In this document: positions 6,109-12,156 of the stretch, piece by piece
Layout: each line of letters opens with the position of its first letter
Numbering within the stretch: position 1 is the first letter of the stretch
Source of the DNA: a virus
Virus record (IMG/VR): IMGVR_UViG_3300043429_000647
Coordinates: 1-28,528 of that record
Length of the DNA stretch: 28,528 bases
Reading direction: 5' to 3' (one strand)
Made by a program: the position numbers and the translations under genes
Notes under the pieces: generated by a model
The model's input: the letters and a program-made list of their open reading frames with translations, nothing else
Databases searched by the model: none
What the model was told of the DNA's origin: nothing

Positions 6109-6131
6109 AATCACCCTAACAAAGAAACCAA
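6109..6131 (+). repeat. 23-bp boundary repeat, copy 2 (matches 5765-5787)
   Basis: The second copy of the boundary repeat lies in non-coding DNA and ends on the first base of the next start codon (ATG 6131). In copy 1 the embedded TAA is the stop of the resolvase; here no gene ends, so this copy looks like a remnant of a former gene end or a transferred boundary. Confidence 0.8.
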
Positions 6132-6424
6132 TGCAAGAACCACTAAAAATCAGCATCGACGTAACCAAGATTGACAAATCGGCAATCTACGAAGGCAAGA
6201 AAGGCAAGTACCTGTCCCTTGTTGTGTGGCCTAACAAATCCGGAGAAGACGAGTATGGCAACATCGCCACCGTAAAGCAGGACCTCGGAGCCGAACGCAA
6301 AGGCGAGCAGACGCCTATCATCGGGAACGCCAAGCCGCTCCGGAAGCGGCAGGACGCGCCCGCACCGAAGCCGCAGCAGGCGCTGAAGGCTGACTATGAT
6401 GATGCTGACGAGGTGCCATTTTGA
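6131..6424 (+). CDS. SSB-like single-stranded-DNA-binding protein
   Basis: A 97-residue protein. The N-terminal part has KISIDVTKIDKSAIYEGKKG, then KYLSLVVWPN...EDEYGN and QTPIIGNAKPL. The C-terminus is a Pro/Gln linker followed by ADYDDADEVPF, a close parallel of the acidic 'DDDIPF' tip by which bacterial SSB recruits partners. The same layout (IDKS, GKKG-YL, EYGN, IGN, acidic -PF end) is seen in small phage single-strand-binding proteins. It is shorter than bacterial SSB (about 170 residues). It fits the recombination/replication neighbourhood. Confidence 0.75.
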   Translation: MQEPLKISIDVTKIDKSAIYEGKKGKYLSLVVWPNKSGEDEYGNIATVKQDLGAERKGEQTPIIGNAKPLRKRQDAPAPKPQQALKADYDDADEVPF

Positions 6425-6428
6425 TGCC

Positions 6429-6626
6429 ATGAACGAACGAAACTTTGGACAAGTCACCGCTTTTAAGGATAACGGCGAATGGGCATTCGAGATCCACGGT
6501 GGATGCACCTACCGCAAGAAATCAATTGAGCAACTAGAGGACGACATCCGTAGCGCCCGCATGTGGACCCGTGACCAAGAGCGCAGGCAAGCAGACACCG
6601 AAACCCCAGAACTCCCAATGGAATGA
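6429..6626 (+). CDS. Small hypothetical protein
   Basis: A 65-residue charged protein starting MNERNFGQVTAFKDNGEWAF, with IEQLEDDIRSARMWTRDQER forming a likely helix. ATG 6429 lies 4 bp after the SSB-like stop; an in-frame start at 6396 lies inside the SSB-like gene and is less likely. Its stop overlaps the next start by ATGA. Function unknown. Confidence 0.6.
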   Translation: MNERNFGQVTAFKDNGEWAFEIHGGCTYRKKSIEQLEDDIRSARMWTRDQERRQADTETPELPME

Positions 6627-7036
6627 AAACCACCACCATAATCCTAGCCGCACTCCTTGCAGGCGTCGCAAGCATCAAGCTATTCGACCACCTGACTGCC
6701 ACAAACCCCAACCTCTCCGAATCGCTCTTCACCCCCGCCGAGCATCAGGCCCGGCACGATGCCTTCGCGGAAAAACTCGCCTACTACCAAGGCGAAATTG
6801 ACCGGGGCAACAAACGGGAAAGCGAGCTCCGCAGCCGGCTCAGGGAAGAGACAAACGCGGGCCGCGTTGCGCTACTCCAGAGCGATCTTGAGGAGTGCAA
6901 ACGCGACCTCGAAACCTACCTTGAGAAATTCTCCATCGCTCACAGAGGAATGCTGCGCTCTAAGCATTGGCTGGAGTATAATGGAGATTCCGGACTGTGG
7001 AAGGACTTGGATGGCGTAACCCCGGAGGATCTGTGA
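6623..7036 (+). CDS. Membrane-anchored coiled-coil protein
   Basis: A 137-residue protein. Residues 4-20 (TTIILAALLAGVASIKL) are a hydrophobic N-terminal segment, a signal anchor. Residues about 35-105 form a charged heptad-like coiled coil (EKLAYYQGEIDRGNKRESEL...LLQSDLEECKRDLETYLEKF). This topology resembles inner-membrane spanins, but the gene sits far from the endolysin and no partner lipoprotein overlaps it, so that role is only possible. It begins by ATGA overlap. Function unresolved. Confidence 0.65.
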   Translation: MKTTTIILAALLAGVASIKLFDHLTATNPNLSESLFTPAEHQARHDAFAEKLAYYQGEIDRGNKRESELRSRLREETNAGRVALLQSDLEECKRDLETYLEKFSIAHRGMLRSKHWLEYNGDSGLWKDLDGVTPEDL

Positions 7037-7242
7037 CATTCGCCGAAGTTTACGCCGATTTCGCGGCAGGCAAAGCGATCACGCTAGGCAACGAACGAGG
7101 GCACCAAGTCATATACAAGCTGATGCGCGGGAGAATCCATATCAAATACCCTTATTGGGACACATGGATCAAGCGCGACAACATCCACATTGAGGCCCTA
7201 ACGTCTAGAGACTGGAACAAAACAACCGCAGAAGACACATGA
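7033..7242 (+). CDS. Small hypothetical protein with GTG start
   Basis: A 69-residue protein, (M)TFAEVYADFAAGKAITLGNE..., then YKLMRGRIHIKYPYWDTWIK. GTG 7033 is chosen because it overlaps the upstream TGA (GTGA) and follows GGAGG at 7023-7027. A start at 6997 would lie inside the previous gene. It overlaps the next gene (7239) by ATGA. It is aromatic and basic; family not recognised. Confidence 0.65.
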   Translation: MTFAEVYADFAAGKAITLGNERGHQVIYKLMRGRIHIKYPYWDTWIKRDNIHIEALTSRDWNKTTAEDT

Positions 7243-7457
7243 ACTGGCAACCGATTGAGAGCGCGCCGAAGGACAGCACTTGGGTCTTGCTCTGGCAAGC
7301 CGGCTGGCAGGCACCATTGACAGGATTCTGGTGCGAAGATTACTACGGAGTGCCCAAAGCTCCGCACTGGGTCTTTTGTAATCCGTGGGCATTCAGTCGC
7401 GGCCAACCAACCCACTGGATGCCGCTGCCCCCACCCCCAACCACAGAAACCGAATGA
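7239..7457 (+). CDS. DUF551-type phage protein
   Basis: A 72-residue protein with the DUF551 signature: MNWQPIESAPKDSTWVLLW at the N-terminus and THWMPLPPPP at the C-terminus. DUF551 proteins are frequent in phages and prophages; their role is unknown. It overlaps its neighbours on both sides by ATGA. The next gene starts with nearly the same residues, so the two look like a tandem duplication. Confidence 0.8.
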   Translation: MNWQPIESAPKDSTWVLLWQAGWQAPLTGFWCEDYYGVPKAPHWVFCNPWAFSRGQPTHWMPLPPPPTTETE

Positions 7458-7771
7458 ACTGGAGACCGATTGAGACAGCGCCGAAAGACCGCCCCGTGTT
7501 TGTCAGGGTGGTTGACCTTGCTGGGTTTGCTCATGCCCTGAAGTCTGGCAAGCCCAGCGAAAGCATGCTCCCCGGAATAACAGCATGGACGACCTATCAC
7601 CCGAGTGCAGGGTTTACCATTTGCGACATCCGGACTACGGTGCAGTGGGACGCCGATGCCTCGCCCCCAACCGTCAACGAATCGTTGACAGTTCCCCTCG
7701 ACAACGACCTTGACGAGCCGCTGGGCAAGGCGTGCTCGCTGGAAAACCCGGAGTGTGAATCATGCAGTTGA
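7454..7771 (+). CDS. Second DUF551-like protein, diverged
   Basis: A 105-residue protein starting MNWRPIETAPKDRPVFVRVV, clearly related to the N-terminus of its upstream neighbour, but without the WMPLP end. The C-terminal half (TVNESLTVPLDNDLDEPLGK and ENPECESCS) is different and Cys-containing. ATG 7454 overlaps the previous stop; an in-frame extension to 7385 is a shadow of the previous gene. TGA 7769-7771 is embedded in TTGACA. Confidence 0.7.
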   Translation: MNWRPIETAPKDRPVFVRVVDLAGFAHALKSGKPSESMLPGITAWTTYHPSAGFTICDIRTTVQWDADASPPTVNESLTVPLDNDLDEPLGKACSLENPECESCS

Positions 7772-7832
7772 CACCCGCCACCACCTAGCCAATCTCCGCA
7801 CAGCCATAGCGGCACCACCATCGTTCAGGCCG

Positions 7833-7874
7833 ATGGATAACCGCAAAACGATTCGCCTCCCGGATGCCGCGTAA
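7833..7874 (+). CDS. Possible 13-residue leader peptide upstream of the helicase gene
   Basis: ATG 7833 reads MDNRKTIRLPDAA and stops at TAA 7872-7874, inside the apical loop of the hairpin that precedes the helicase gene. Its translation would bring a ribosome into the hairpin stem, so it could act as an attenuation leader. It has no Shine-Dalgarno sequence, and an ORF this short is common by chance. Confidence 0.25.
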   Translation: MDNRKTIRLPDAA

Positions 7875-7907
7875 AAGCGGGCCTGACATCCGGTGAGGCA
7901 TTTTTTT
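7855..7907 (+). terminator. Terminator-like hairpin and T7 run directly before the helicase start
   Basis: GCCTCCCGGATG (7855-7866) pairs with CATCCGGTGAGGC (7887-7899) with one bulged T. An inner stem CCGC/GCGG (7867-7870, 7877-7880) closes a GTAAAA loop. Seven T follow at 7901-7907. The helicase ATG is at 7912, only four bases later, so a transcript that starts upstream must read through this element to express the helicase. The next such element is at 10331-10401. It is either the end of the early operon or an attenuator. Confidence 0.8.
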
Positions 7908-7911
7908 ACCC

Positions 7912-9276
7912 ATGAACTACGACACATTCATTCAGCAGAAATCTCACATCGGAGGCAGTCACGGTTTTGACCCCGTGTTCATGCCTGATGCCGCTTTCGA
8001 CTTCCAGCGGCACCTTGTCGAATGGGCGACCAGAAAAGGAAGGGCTGCAATCTTCGCGGATTGCGGAATGGGGAAGACGTTGATGGAACTCGCGTTCGCC
8101 GAGAACGTGGTAAGGAAGACAAACAAGCCAGTACTCCTCCTGACCCCGTTGTCGGTGGGTCACCAGACAGTGAAGGAAGCGGAGAAATTTGGGATTCATG
8201 CTGTTCGGTCACTGGATGGGAGTCATTCCGGCGCTTGCGTGGTGGTCGCGAATTACGAGAGGATTCACCTGTTTGATCCTGCGGACTTCTCTGGAACTGT
8301 CTGTGATGAGTCCAGCATTCTGAAAAACTTTGATGGCATCACAAAAAAGAACGTCACCGAATTTATGAAGCGGCACCCGTACCGATTGCTATGCACTGCC
8401 ACCGCCGCCCCTAATGACTTCATCGAACTAGGAACATCCGCAGAGGCTCTTGGTCACATGGGATACATGGACATGCTGGGCAAATTCTTCAAAAAGTCAG
8501 AGGCAACAATCAGCAGGAAGGACGAGAACCGATCCGGGATTTATCGGTTCCGGGGACATGCCGAGCGCGATTTCTGGCGCTGGGTGTGTTCGTGGTCTCG
8601 GGCAATCCGCCGTCCGTCCGACCTTGGGTTTGATGACAACAGCCTTACGCTTCCGCAGCTCATCACTAGGCAACATGTGGTTTCCGCGGAATCTCCCGCA
8701 GATGGATTCCTGTTCTCACTTCCGGCGTGCGGACTGTCAGAGCAACGCAAGGAGCGAAGCCGGACAGTAAAGGAGCGATGCGAGAAAGCTGCGGAGTGCG
8801 TTGCCGCAAATGGATCCTCATCGGTACAATGGTGCTACCTGAACAGCGAGTCATCGCTTCTTGCTAAGATGACGCGAGGAGCGGTTGAGGTATCCGGCAG
8901 CGACACCGACGAAGAAAAGGAGGAGAAGTTTGCGGCATTTGAGTCTGGTGAAATCAAGGTGCTAGTTACAAAACCAACGATTGCAGGATTTGGCCTTAAC
9001 TGGCAGCACTGTAGTCACCAGACCTTTTTCCCGTCACATTCTTTTGAGCAATGGTATCAGGCAATCCGCCGTTCATGGCGGTTCGGTCAGAAGAACCCCG
9101 TAACTGTTGACATCATCACCAGTGAAGGTGAGCGCGATGTCATGCTCAATCTCCAGCGGAAATCTGACGCCGCTGAGAAAATGTTTTCAAGTCTTGTCTC
9201 TCTTATGGGTCAAGAGTTGGAAGTAAGAAAACACAAAGCCCTAAAACAACAAACACAACTACCGTCATGGATCTGA
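7912..9276 (+). CDS. SNF2/DEAD-type superfamily 2 helicase
   Basis: A 454-residue protein. Motifs: FQ at 31-32 (Q-motif-like), Walker A ADCGMGKT (49-56), LLLTPLSVG (76-83, motif Ia), CDES at 131-134 (DExx, motif II), CTATAAPND (161-169, motif III), AGFGLNWQ (358-365, motif V) and QAIRRSWRFGQ (383-393, motif VI). It is a compact SF2 ATPase of a phage type usually found next to a DNA methyltransferase, as here: the methyltransferase start (9267) overlaps its end. It probably translocates on double-stranded DNA. The start ATG 7912 lies just after a terminator-like hairpin; no Shine-Dalgarno sequence. Confidence 0.9.
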   Translation: MNYDTFIQQKSHIGGSHGFDPVFMPDAAFDFQRHLVEWATRKGRAAIFADCGMGKTLMELAFAENVVRKTNKPVLLLTPLSVGHQTVKEAEKFGIHAVRSLDGSHSGACVVVANYERIHLFDPADFSGTVCDESSILKNFDGITKKNVTEFMKRHPYRLLCTATAAPNDFIELGTSAEALGHMGYMDMLGKFFKKSEATISRKDENRSGIYRFRGHAERDFWRWVCSWSRAIRRPSDLGFDDNSLTLPQLITRQHVVSAESPADGFLFSLPACGLSEQRKERSRTVKERCEKAAECVAANGSSSVQWCYLNSESSLLAKMTRGAVEVSGSDTDEEKEEKFAAFESGEIKVLVTKPTIAGFGLNWQHCSHQTFFPSHSFEQWYQAIRRSWRFGQKNPVTVDIITSEGERDVMLNLQRKSDAAEKMFSSLVSLMGQELEVRKHKALKQQTQLPSWI

Positions 9277-10244
9277 GCCAAGTCATCACAGACAAGTATG
9301 CACTTTACAACGGGGACTGCTGCGAGGTTATGCCTACGCTGCCAGACCAATGCGTTGACCTGTCCATTTACAGTCCGCCGTTTTGCGGCCTTTACAACTA
9401 CAGCAGCGACGAGCGCGACCTATCGAATTGCGGTAGCTACGACGAGTTTTTCAATCATTACGAATTCGTCGTCAGTCAGATTGCACGCCTAACAAAGCCG
9501 GGACGGATCACGGCGGTGCATTGCATGGACATTCCAAGCTCCGTAAACGCCGGGAATCACCTGACGGATTTTCCGGGTGACATCATCCGACTGCATGAGC
9601 GACTGGGATTCAGATACATCGCAAGGCATTGCGTGTGGAAGGAACCTCTTGGCGTGCGTCTCCGGACCATGGCAAAGGGACTTGCGCACAAGACTATCGT
9701 GGAGGATTCCAGTCTTTGCGATGTTGCGTCCGCTGACTACCTGCTTTTGTTCCGTCGCGATGGTCAGAACAAAATTCCGGTAGCTCATCCGACAGGACTC
9801 CACTCCTATGCCGGGGAAAAGCAGATGCCTGCGGAATTGTTGAAGTACAAAGGCCACGAAGGAAAGCAGACCGAAAACCGCTTCTCCCATTGGATCTGGC
9901 GAAACTACGCATCAGCCTTCTGGGATGACGTGCGCATCGGTCGCGTGCTGCCGTACAAGGATTGCAAAGACCCAGAAGACGAAAAGCACGTTCATCCGCT
10001 CCAGCTTGACGTAATTGAACGGGTGGTAGTGCTGCGGTCAAACCCCGGCGAAACCGTGCTGACTCCTTTTCTTGGTGTCGGATCAGAGGCATACGGCGCG
10101 ATCCTCAACGGTCGCCGGGCAATCGGAGTGGAGCTGAAGCGCGCCTACTTTCTCCAAGCGGTTAAGAACTGTGAGGAGGCGGCGAAGGGTAACGTGGCGG
10201 AAGAGGTTCCGCTGCTTGCCGGGGTGGATGACGAAATGGATTGA
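9267..10244 (+). CDS. DNA methyltransferase, beta-class order (N4-cytosine or N6-adenine)
   Basis: A 325-residue protein. The catalytic motif SPPF (36-39) comes near the N-terminus after YNGDCCEVMPTLPDQCVDL, and the AdoMet-binding loop TPFLGVGSEAYGA (266-278) near the C-terminus, so motif IV precedes motif I. SPPF more often goes with N4-cytosine enzymes, but N6-adenine activity cannot be excluded. The middle (RLRTMAKGLAHKT...SADYLLLFR) should hold the target recognition region. It overlaps the helicase gene by 10 bp, which suggests a joint complex. No restriction nuclease is visible, so self-protection against host restriction is the likely role. Confidence 0.85.
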   Translation: MDLSQVITDKYALYNGDCCEVMPTLPDQCVDLSIYSPPFCGLYNYSSDERDLSNCGSYDEFFNHYEFVVSQIARLTKPGRITAVHCMDIPSSVNAGNHLTDFPGDIIRLHERLGFRYIARHCVWKEPLGVRLRTMAKGLAHKTIVEDSSLCDVASADYLLLFRRDGQNKIPVAHPTGLHSYAGEKQMPAELLKYKGHEGKQTENRFSHWIWRNYASAFWDDVRIGRVLPYKDCKDPEDEKHVHPLQLDVIERVVVLRSNPGETVLTPFLGVGSEAYGAILNGRRAIGVELKRAYFLQAVKNCEEAAKGNVAEEVPLLAGVDDEMD

Positions 10245-10277
10245 CAACCGCTGCCATCGGTCGTGTCCTAACACATC

Positions 10278-10289
10278 GCGCAATTGCGC
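10278..10289 (+). promoter_or_regulatory. 12-bp perfect palindrome GCGCAATTGCGC
   Basis: A perfect palindrome in the gap between the methyltransferase and the replication gene, 27 bp before a possible leader ORF. It is a good candidate for a dimeric repressor site. A related half-site (AATTGCGCAG) occurs at 265-274 in the control region at the left, though a 10-mer match alone is not significant. Confidence 0.4.
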
Positions 10290-10315
10290 AGCCGACCTGG
10301 AAATCGGTGCCAACC

Positions 10316-10432
10316 ATGACTGAACAATTTGCCATCACCGTTACCGCGTCCACCCGTCATGGGGTGATTTCCAGCGCGGTCTTCGGTGGTGGCCTTTTTT
10401 TGACCCATGCGAATCAGAACCATCAAGCCTGA
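10316..10432 (+). CDS. Possible 38-residue leader ORF running through the hairpin into the replication gene
   Basis: ATG 10316 reads MTEQFAITVTASTRHGVISS, then AVFGGGLFLTH and a short Asn/His tail, stopping at TGA 10430-10432. It spans the whole hairpin at 10331-10393 and overlaps the first 26 bp of the initiator gene in another frame. A translating ribosome would melt the hairpin and keep RNA polymerase going, a plausible switch for the replication genes. Codon use looks coding-like but the ORF is short; it may be a chance frame. Confidence 0.35.
   Translation: MTEQFAITVTASTRHGVISSAVFGGGLFLTHANQNHQA
10331..10401 (+). terminator. Terminator-like long hairpin and T7 run directly before the replication gene
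   Basis: The outer stem GCCATCACCG (10331-10340) pairs with CGGTGGTGGC (10384-10393) with one G-U. Inside it, ACCGCG (10343-10348) pairs with CGCGGT (10375-10380), and CACCC/GGGTG form the apical part. Seven T follow at 10395-10401 and the initiator ATG is at 10407. The arrangement (GC-rich hairpin, T7, then ACCCATG) matches that before the helicase at 7855-7912, although the stems differ in sequence. It is an attenuator or a boundary terminator. Confidence 0.75.
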
Positions 10433-11351
10433 ATTTTTCACGCACGAGGAACTCTACGAAGCCGAAGCAAAAACGAAACTCCCGCTGCGCCTCGCGTACG
10501 TCGGACTGTGGTGCGTTGCCGACAGGGAAGGGCGGTTCCGGTGGCAGCCTCGCAGGCTGGGCGTCCAGATCATGCCTTACGACTCGGTGGATTTCGACGC
10601 CATCATGGAAGCGCTCCTGGCTGCTGGATTCGTGGACCGATACGGCGAGGAAGGTGAGTTCGGGGTCATTCCTAGCTTCTCCCGACACCAGTGCATCAAT
10701 GCCCGCGAAGCCGCCTCAAAGCTGCCCGATCCGGCGGTTTCACCGAAACGCACATGCATGCACGTGCATGCACATGAAACGCACGTGCAAGATTGTGACG
10801 CGCCACGTGCAGGATCGTCACGCGTGAAGTGCAAGACTGTGACGCGTGAAGTGCATACACGTGGGGAAGGGAATGGAAGGGAACAGGAAGGGAGCATGGA
10901 AGAGGAACTGTCTTCTGCGGTTCCTGCGTCGGCGATGCCGACTCCAGAGCCCGCGCCAAAAAAGCCGAAGCCAGTCAGCGATGAGGAAAAGGACCGAAGG
11001 CACCACGAAATCACATCCCGCATCCGGGGAGTCTACGAAACCGCGACAGGAAATCCGTTTATCATGGACGGGAGGTTCCTGAAGCGCCTACAAGTTTTCC
11101 TGTCGTCTGCCCCGGACATGACGGCAGACGAGTTCCTTGAGACGTACAGGCAGGCTGTCAGCGTAGAACTCGGGCAATTCACGCCCACCGAAATCATCAA
11201 GGCGCACACACCTTCGTTTTTTACGGACAACTTCATGGTCGTCCGCGGGCTCATTGAGCGAGCGCAAGCAGCATCACCACGCGGACCCAAGACCTACGAA
11301 CAACTGGAAGCCGAACACGCCCCAGACACAAACTCCGAATTCGGATTCTGA
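10407..11351 (+). CDS. Phage replication initiator (lambda O-like organisation)
   Basis: A 314-residue protein. Residues 1-110 are a winged-helix domain of the type starting RIRTIKPEFFTHEEL, with LPLRLAYVGLWCVADREGRF, LGVQIMPYD and IPSFSRHQCINAREAASKLP; this is a common phage replication-protein N-terminus. Residues 112-185 are a variable, polar linker encoded by DNA iterons and a purine-rich tract. Residues 190-300 form a helical C-terminal domain (YETATGNPFIMDGRFLKRL..., TDNFMVVRGLIERA) that may contact the loader encoded next. DNA binding to its own gene at 10764-10866, as lambda O does, is inferred from the layout. Confidence 0.8.
   Translation: MRIRTIKPEFFTHEELYEAEAKTKLPLRLAYVGLWCVADREGRFRWQPRRLGVQIMPYDSVDFDAIMEALLAAGFVDRYGEEGEFGVIPSFSRHQCINAREAASKLPDPAVSPKRTCMHVHAHETHVQDCDAPRAGSSRVKCKTVTREVHTRGEGNGREQEGSMEEELSSAVPASAMPTPEPAPKKPKPVSDEEKDRRHHEITSRIRGVYETATGNPFIMDGRFLKRLQVFLSSAPDMTADEFLETYRQAVSVELGQFTPTEIIKAHTPSFFTDNFMVVRGLIERAQAASPRGPKTYEQLEAEHAPDTNSEFGF
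10764..10866 (+). repeat. 22-bp iterons inside the initiator gene: candidate replication origin
   Basis: GTGCA-starting repeats begin at 10785, 10807, 10829 and 10851, exactly 22 bp apart, with a degenerate copy at 10764 (21 bp before the next). The three best share GTGCARGAYYGTSACGCG. A perfect 18-bp palindrome, TGCATGCACGTGCATGCA, lies at 10756-10773, and TCACGCGTGA at 10818-10827 is also palindromic. Because 22 is not a multiple of 3, the repeat moves through all reading frames, so the DNA and not the protein is what repeats. Lambda has its origin iterons at the same place in O. Confidence 0.8.
10863..10907 (+). other. Purine-rich tract next to the iterons
   Basis: A 45-base stretch with only four pyrimidines and four GGG runs (GGGGAAGGG... 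to GGAAGGGAG) follows the last iteron. Strand-asymmetric tracts beside iterons are typical places for origin opening. The four G-runs could also form a G-quadruplex, though two of the loops are long. It encodes the polar part of the linker of the initiator. Confidence 0.5.
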
Positions 11352-11356
11352 CCGCC

Positions 11357-12091
11357 ATGGAACCTAACGAATTTTCCCACCTCCTTCAGCCCGCTGGCGA
11401 TGGCGAGTGCCCCGGCTGCGGAACCGTCGTCCCCATGTTCCGTTTTTTCGGACAACTTAGGCACGAATGCGACCCCTGCCACAAGCGCGACACCGCCGAG
11501 CGCATCGCCAAACGCCGAGCCGAGGACGCCCTGGCAATCTGGGGGCGCATCACCCCTGACAATTTCCGGCAACCGATCGAGCGGGGACGCATCAGCAAAG
11601 TCCTCCTGCCTGCTTTGGAGTTTGACGGATCCCACGGCGCAGGATTCGCCGGGGCATCAGGCATGGGCAAGACTCGCGTTGCCTACGTGCTGCTCAGGCG
11701 CATGGCGCAGCGAGGTCACAAGCCGTTTGCGGTATCCGCTGCCGAGTACAGGCAAGCCGCAGCAGCAAAGCACCACAGCGACCCGGAGGTGCGCGCCGAG
11801 TCTGTCGGGATCCTCCAGAGCGCACGCAAATGCGCCGCCCTCCTGCTTGACGACGTTGGCAAGGGTACGAGCAAAAGCGGCAGCAGCAGCGACGGTAGCG
11901 CCGGCGACGAAGCGCTCTACGAACTGCTCAATGAGCGCAGAGACAATGGGCGTCTCACTGTCTGGACCGCCAACGGCGGAAGCGAGTGGCTCCGGCGCAA
12001 GTTTGGACCGGACTACGGACCCGCAATCATCCGGCGACTGGTTGACCTGAGCCGTGACGCCAGCGGAAAGCATCATGTGATGACGACCTGA
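11357..12091 (+). CDS. DnaC-like AAA+ helicase loader with N-terminal zinc motif
   Basis: A 244-residue protein. C18/C21 and C38/C41 form a zinc finger. The AAA+ ATPase part has Walker A GASGMGKT (99-106), Walker B ALLLDDVGK (161-169), a sensor-1-like TVWTANGG, and RRLVDL near the end. This is the size and layout of phage DnaC/lambda P-type loaders that deliver the host DnaB helicase to the origin. It starts 5 bp after the initiator, in the same order as O and P in lambda. A Ser/Gly insert (SKSGSSSDGSAGDE) follows Walker B. Confidence 0.85.
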   Translation: MEPNEFSHLLQPAGDGECPGCGTVVPMFRFFGQLRHECDPCHKRDTAERIAKRRAEDALAIWGRITPDNFRQPIERGRISKVLLPALEFDGSHGAGFAGASGMGKTRVAYVLLRRMAQRGHKPFAVSAAEYRQAAAAKHHSDPEVRAESVGILQSARKCAALLLDDVGKGTSKSGSSSDGSAGDEALYELLNERRDNGRLTVWTANGGSEWLRRKFGPDYGPAIIRRLVDLSRDASGKHHVMTT

Positions 12092-12156
12092 GCGAACGAA
12101 ACGAAAAACCGATTGACATCACGCAGAGCAACGCCACCGTTGCCGCACCCTAACAC

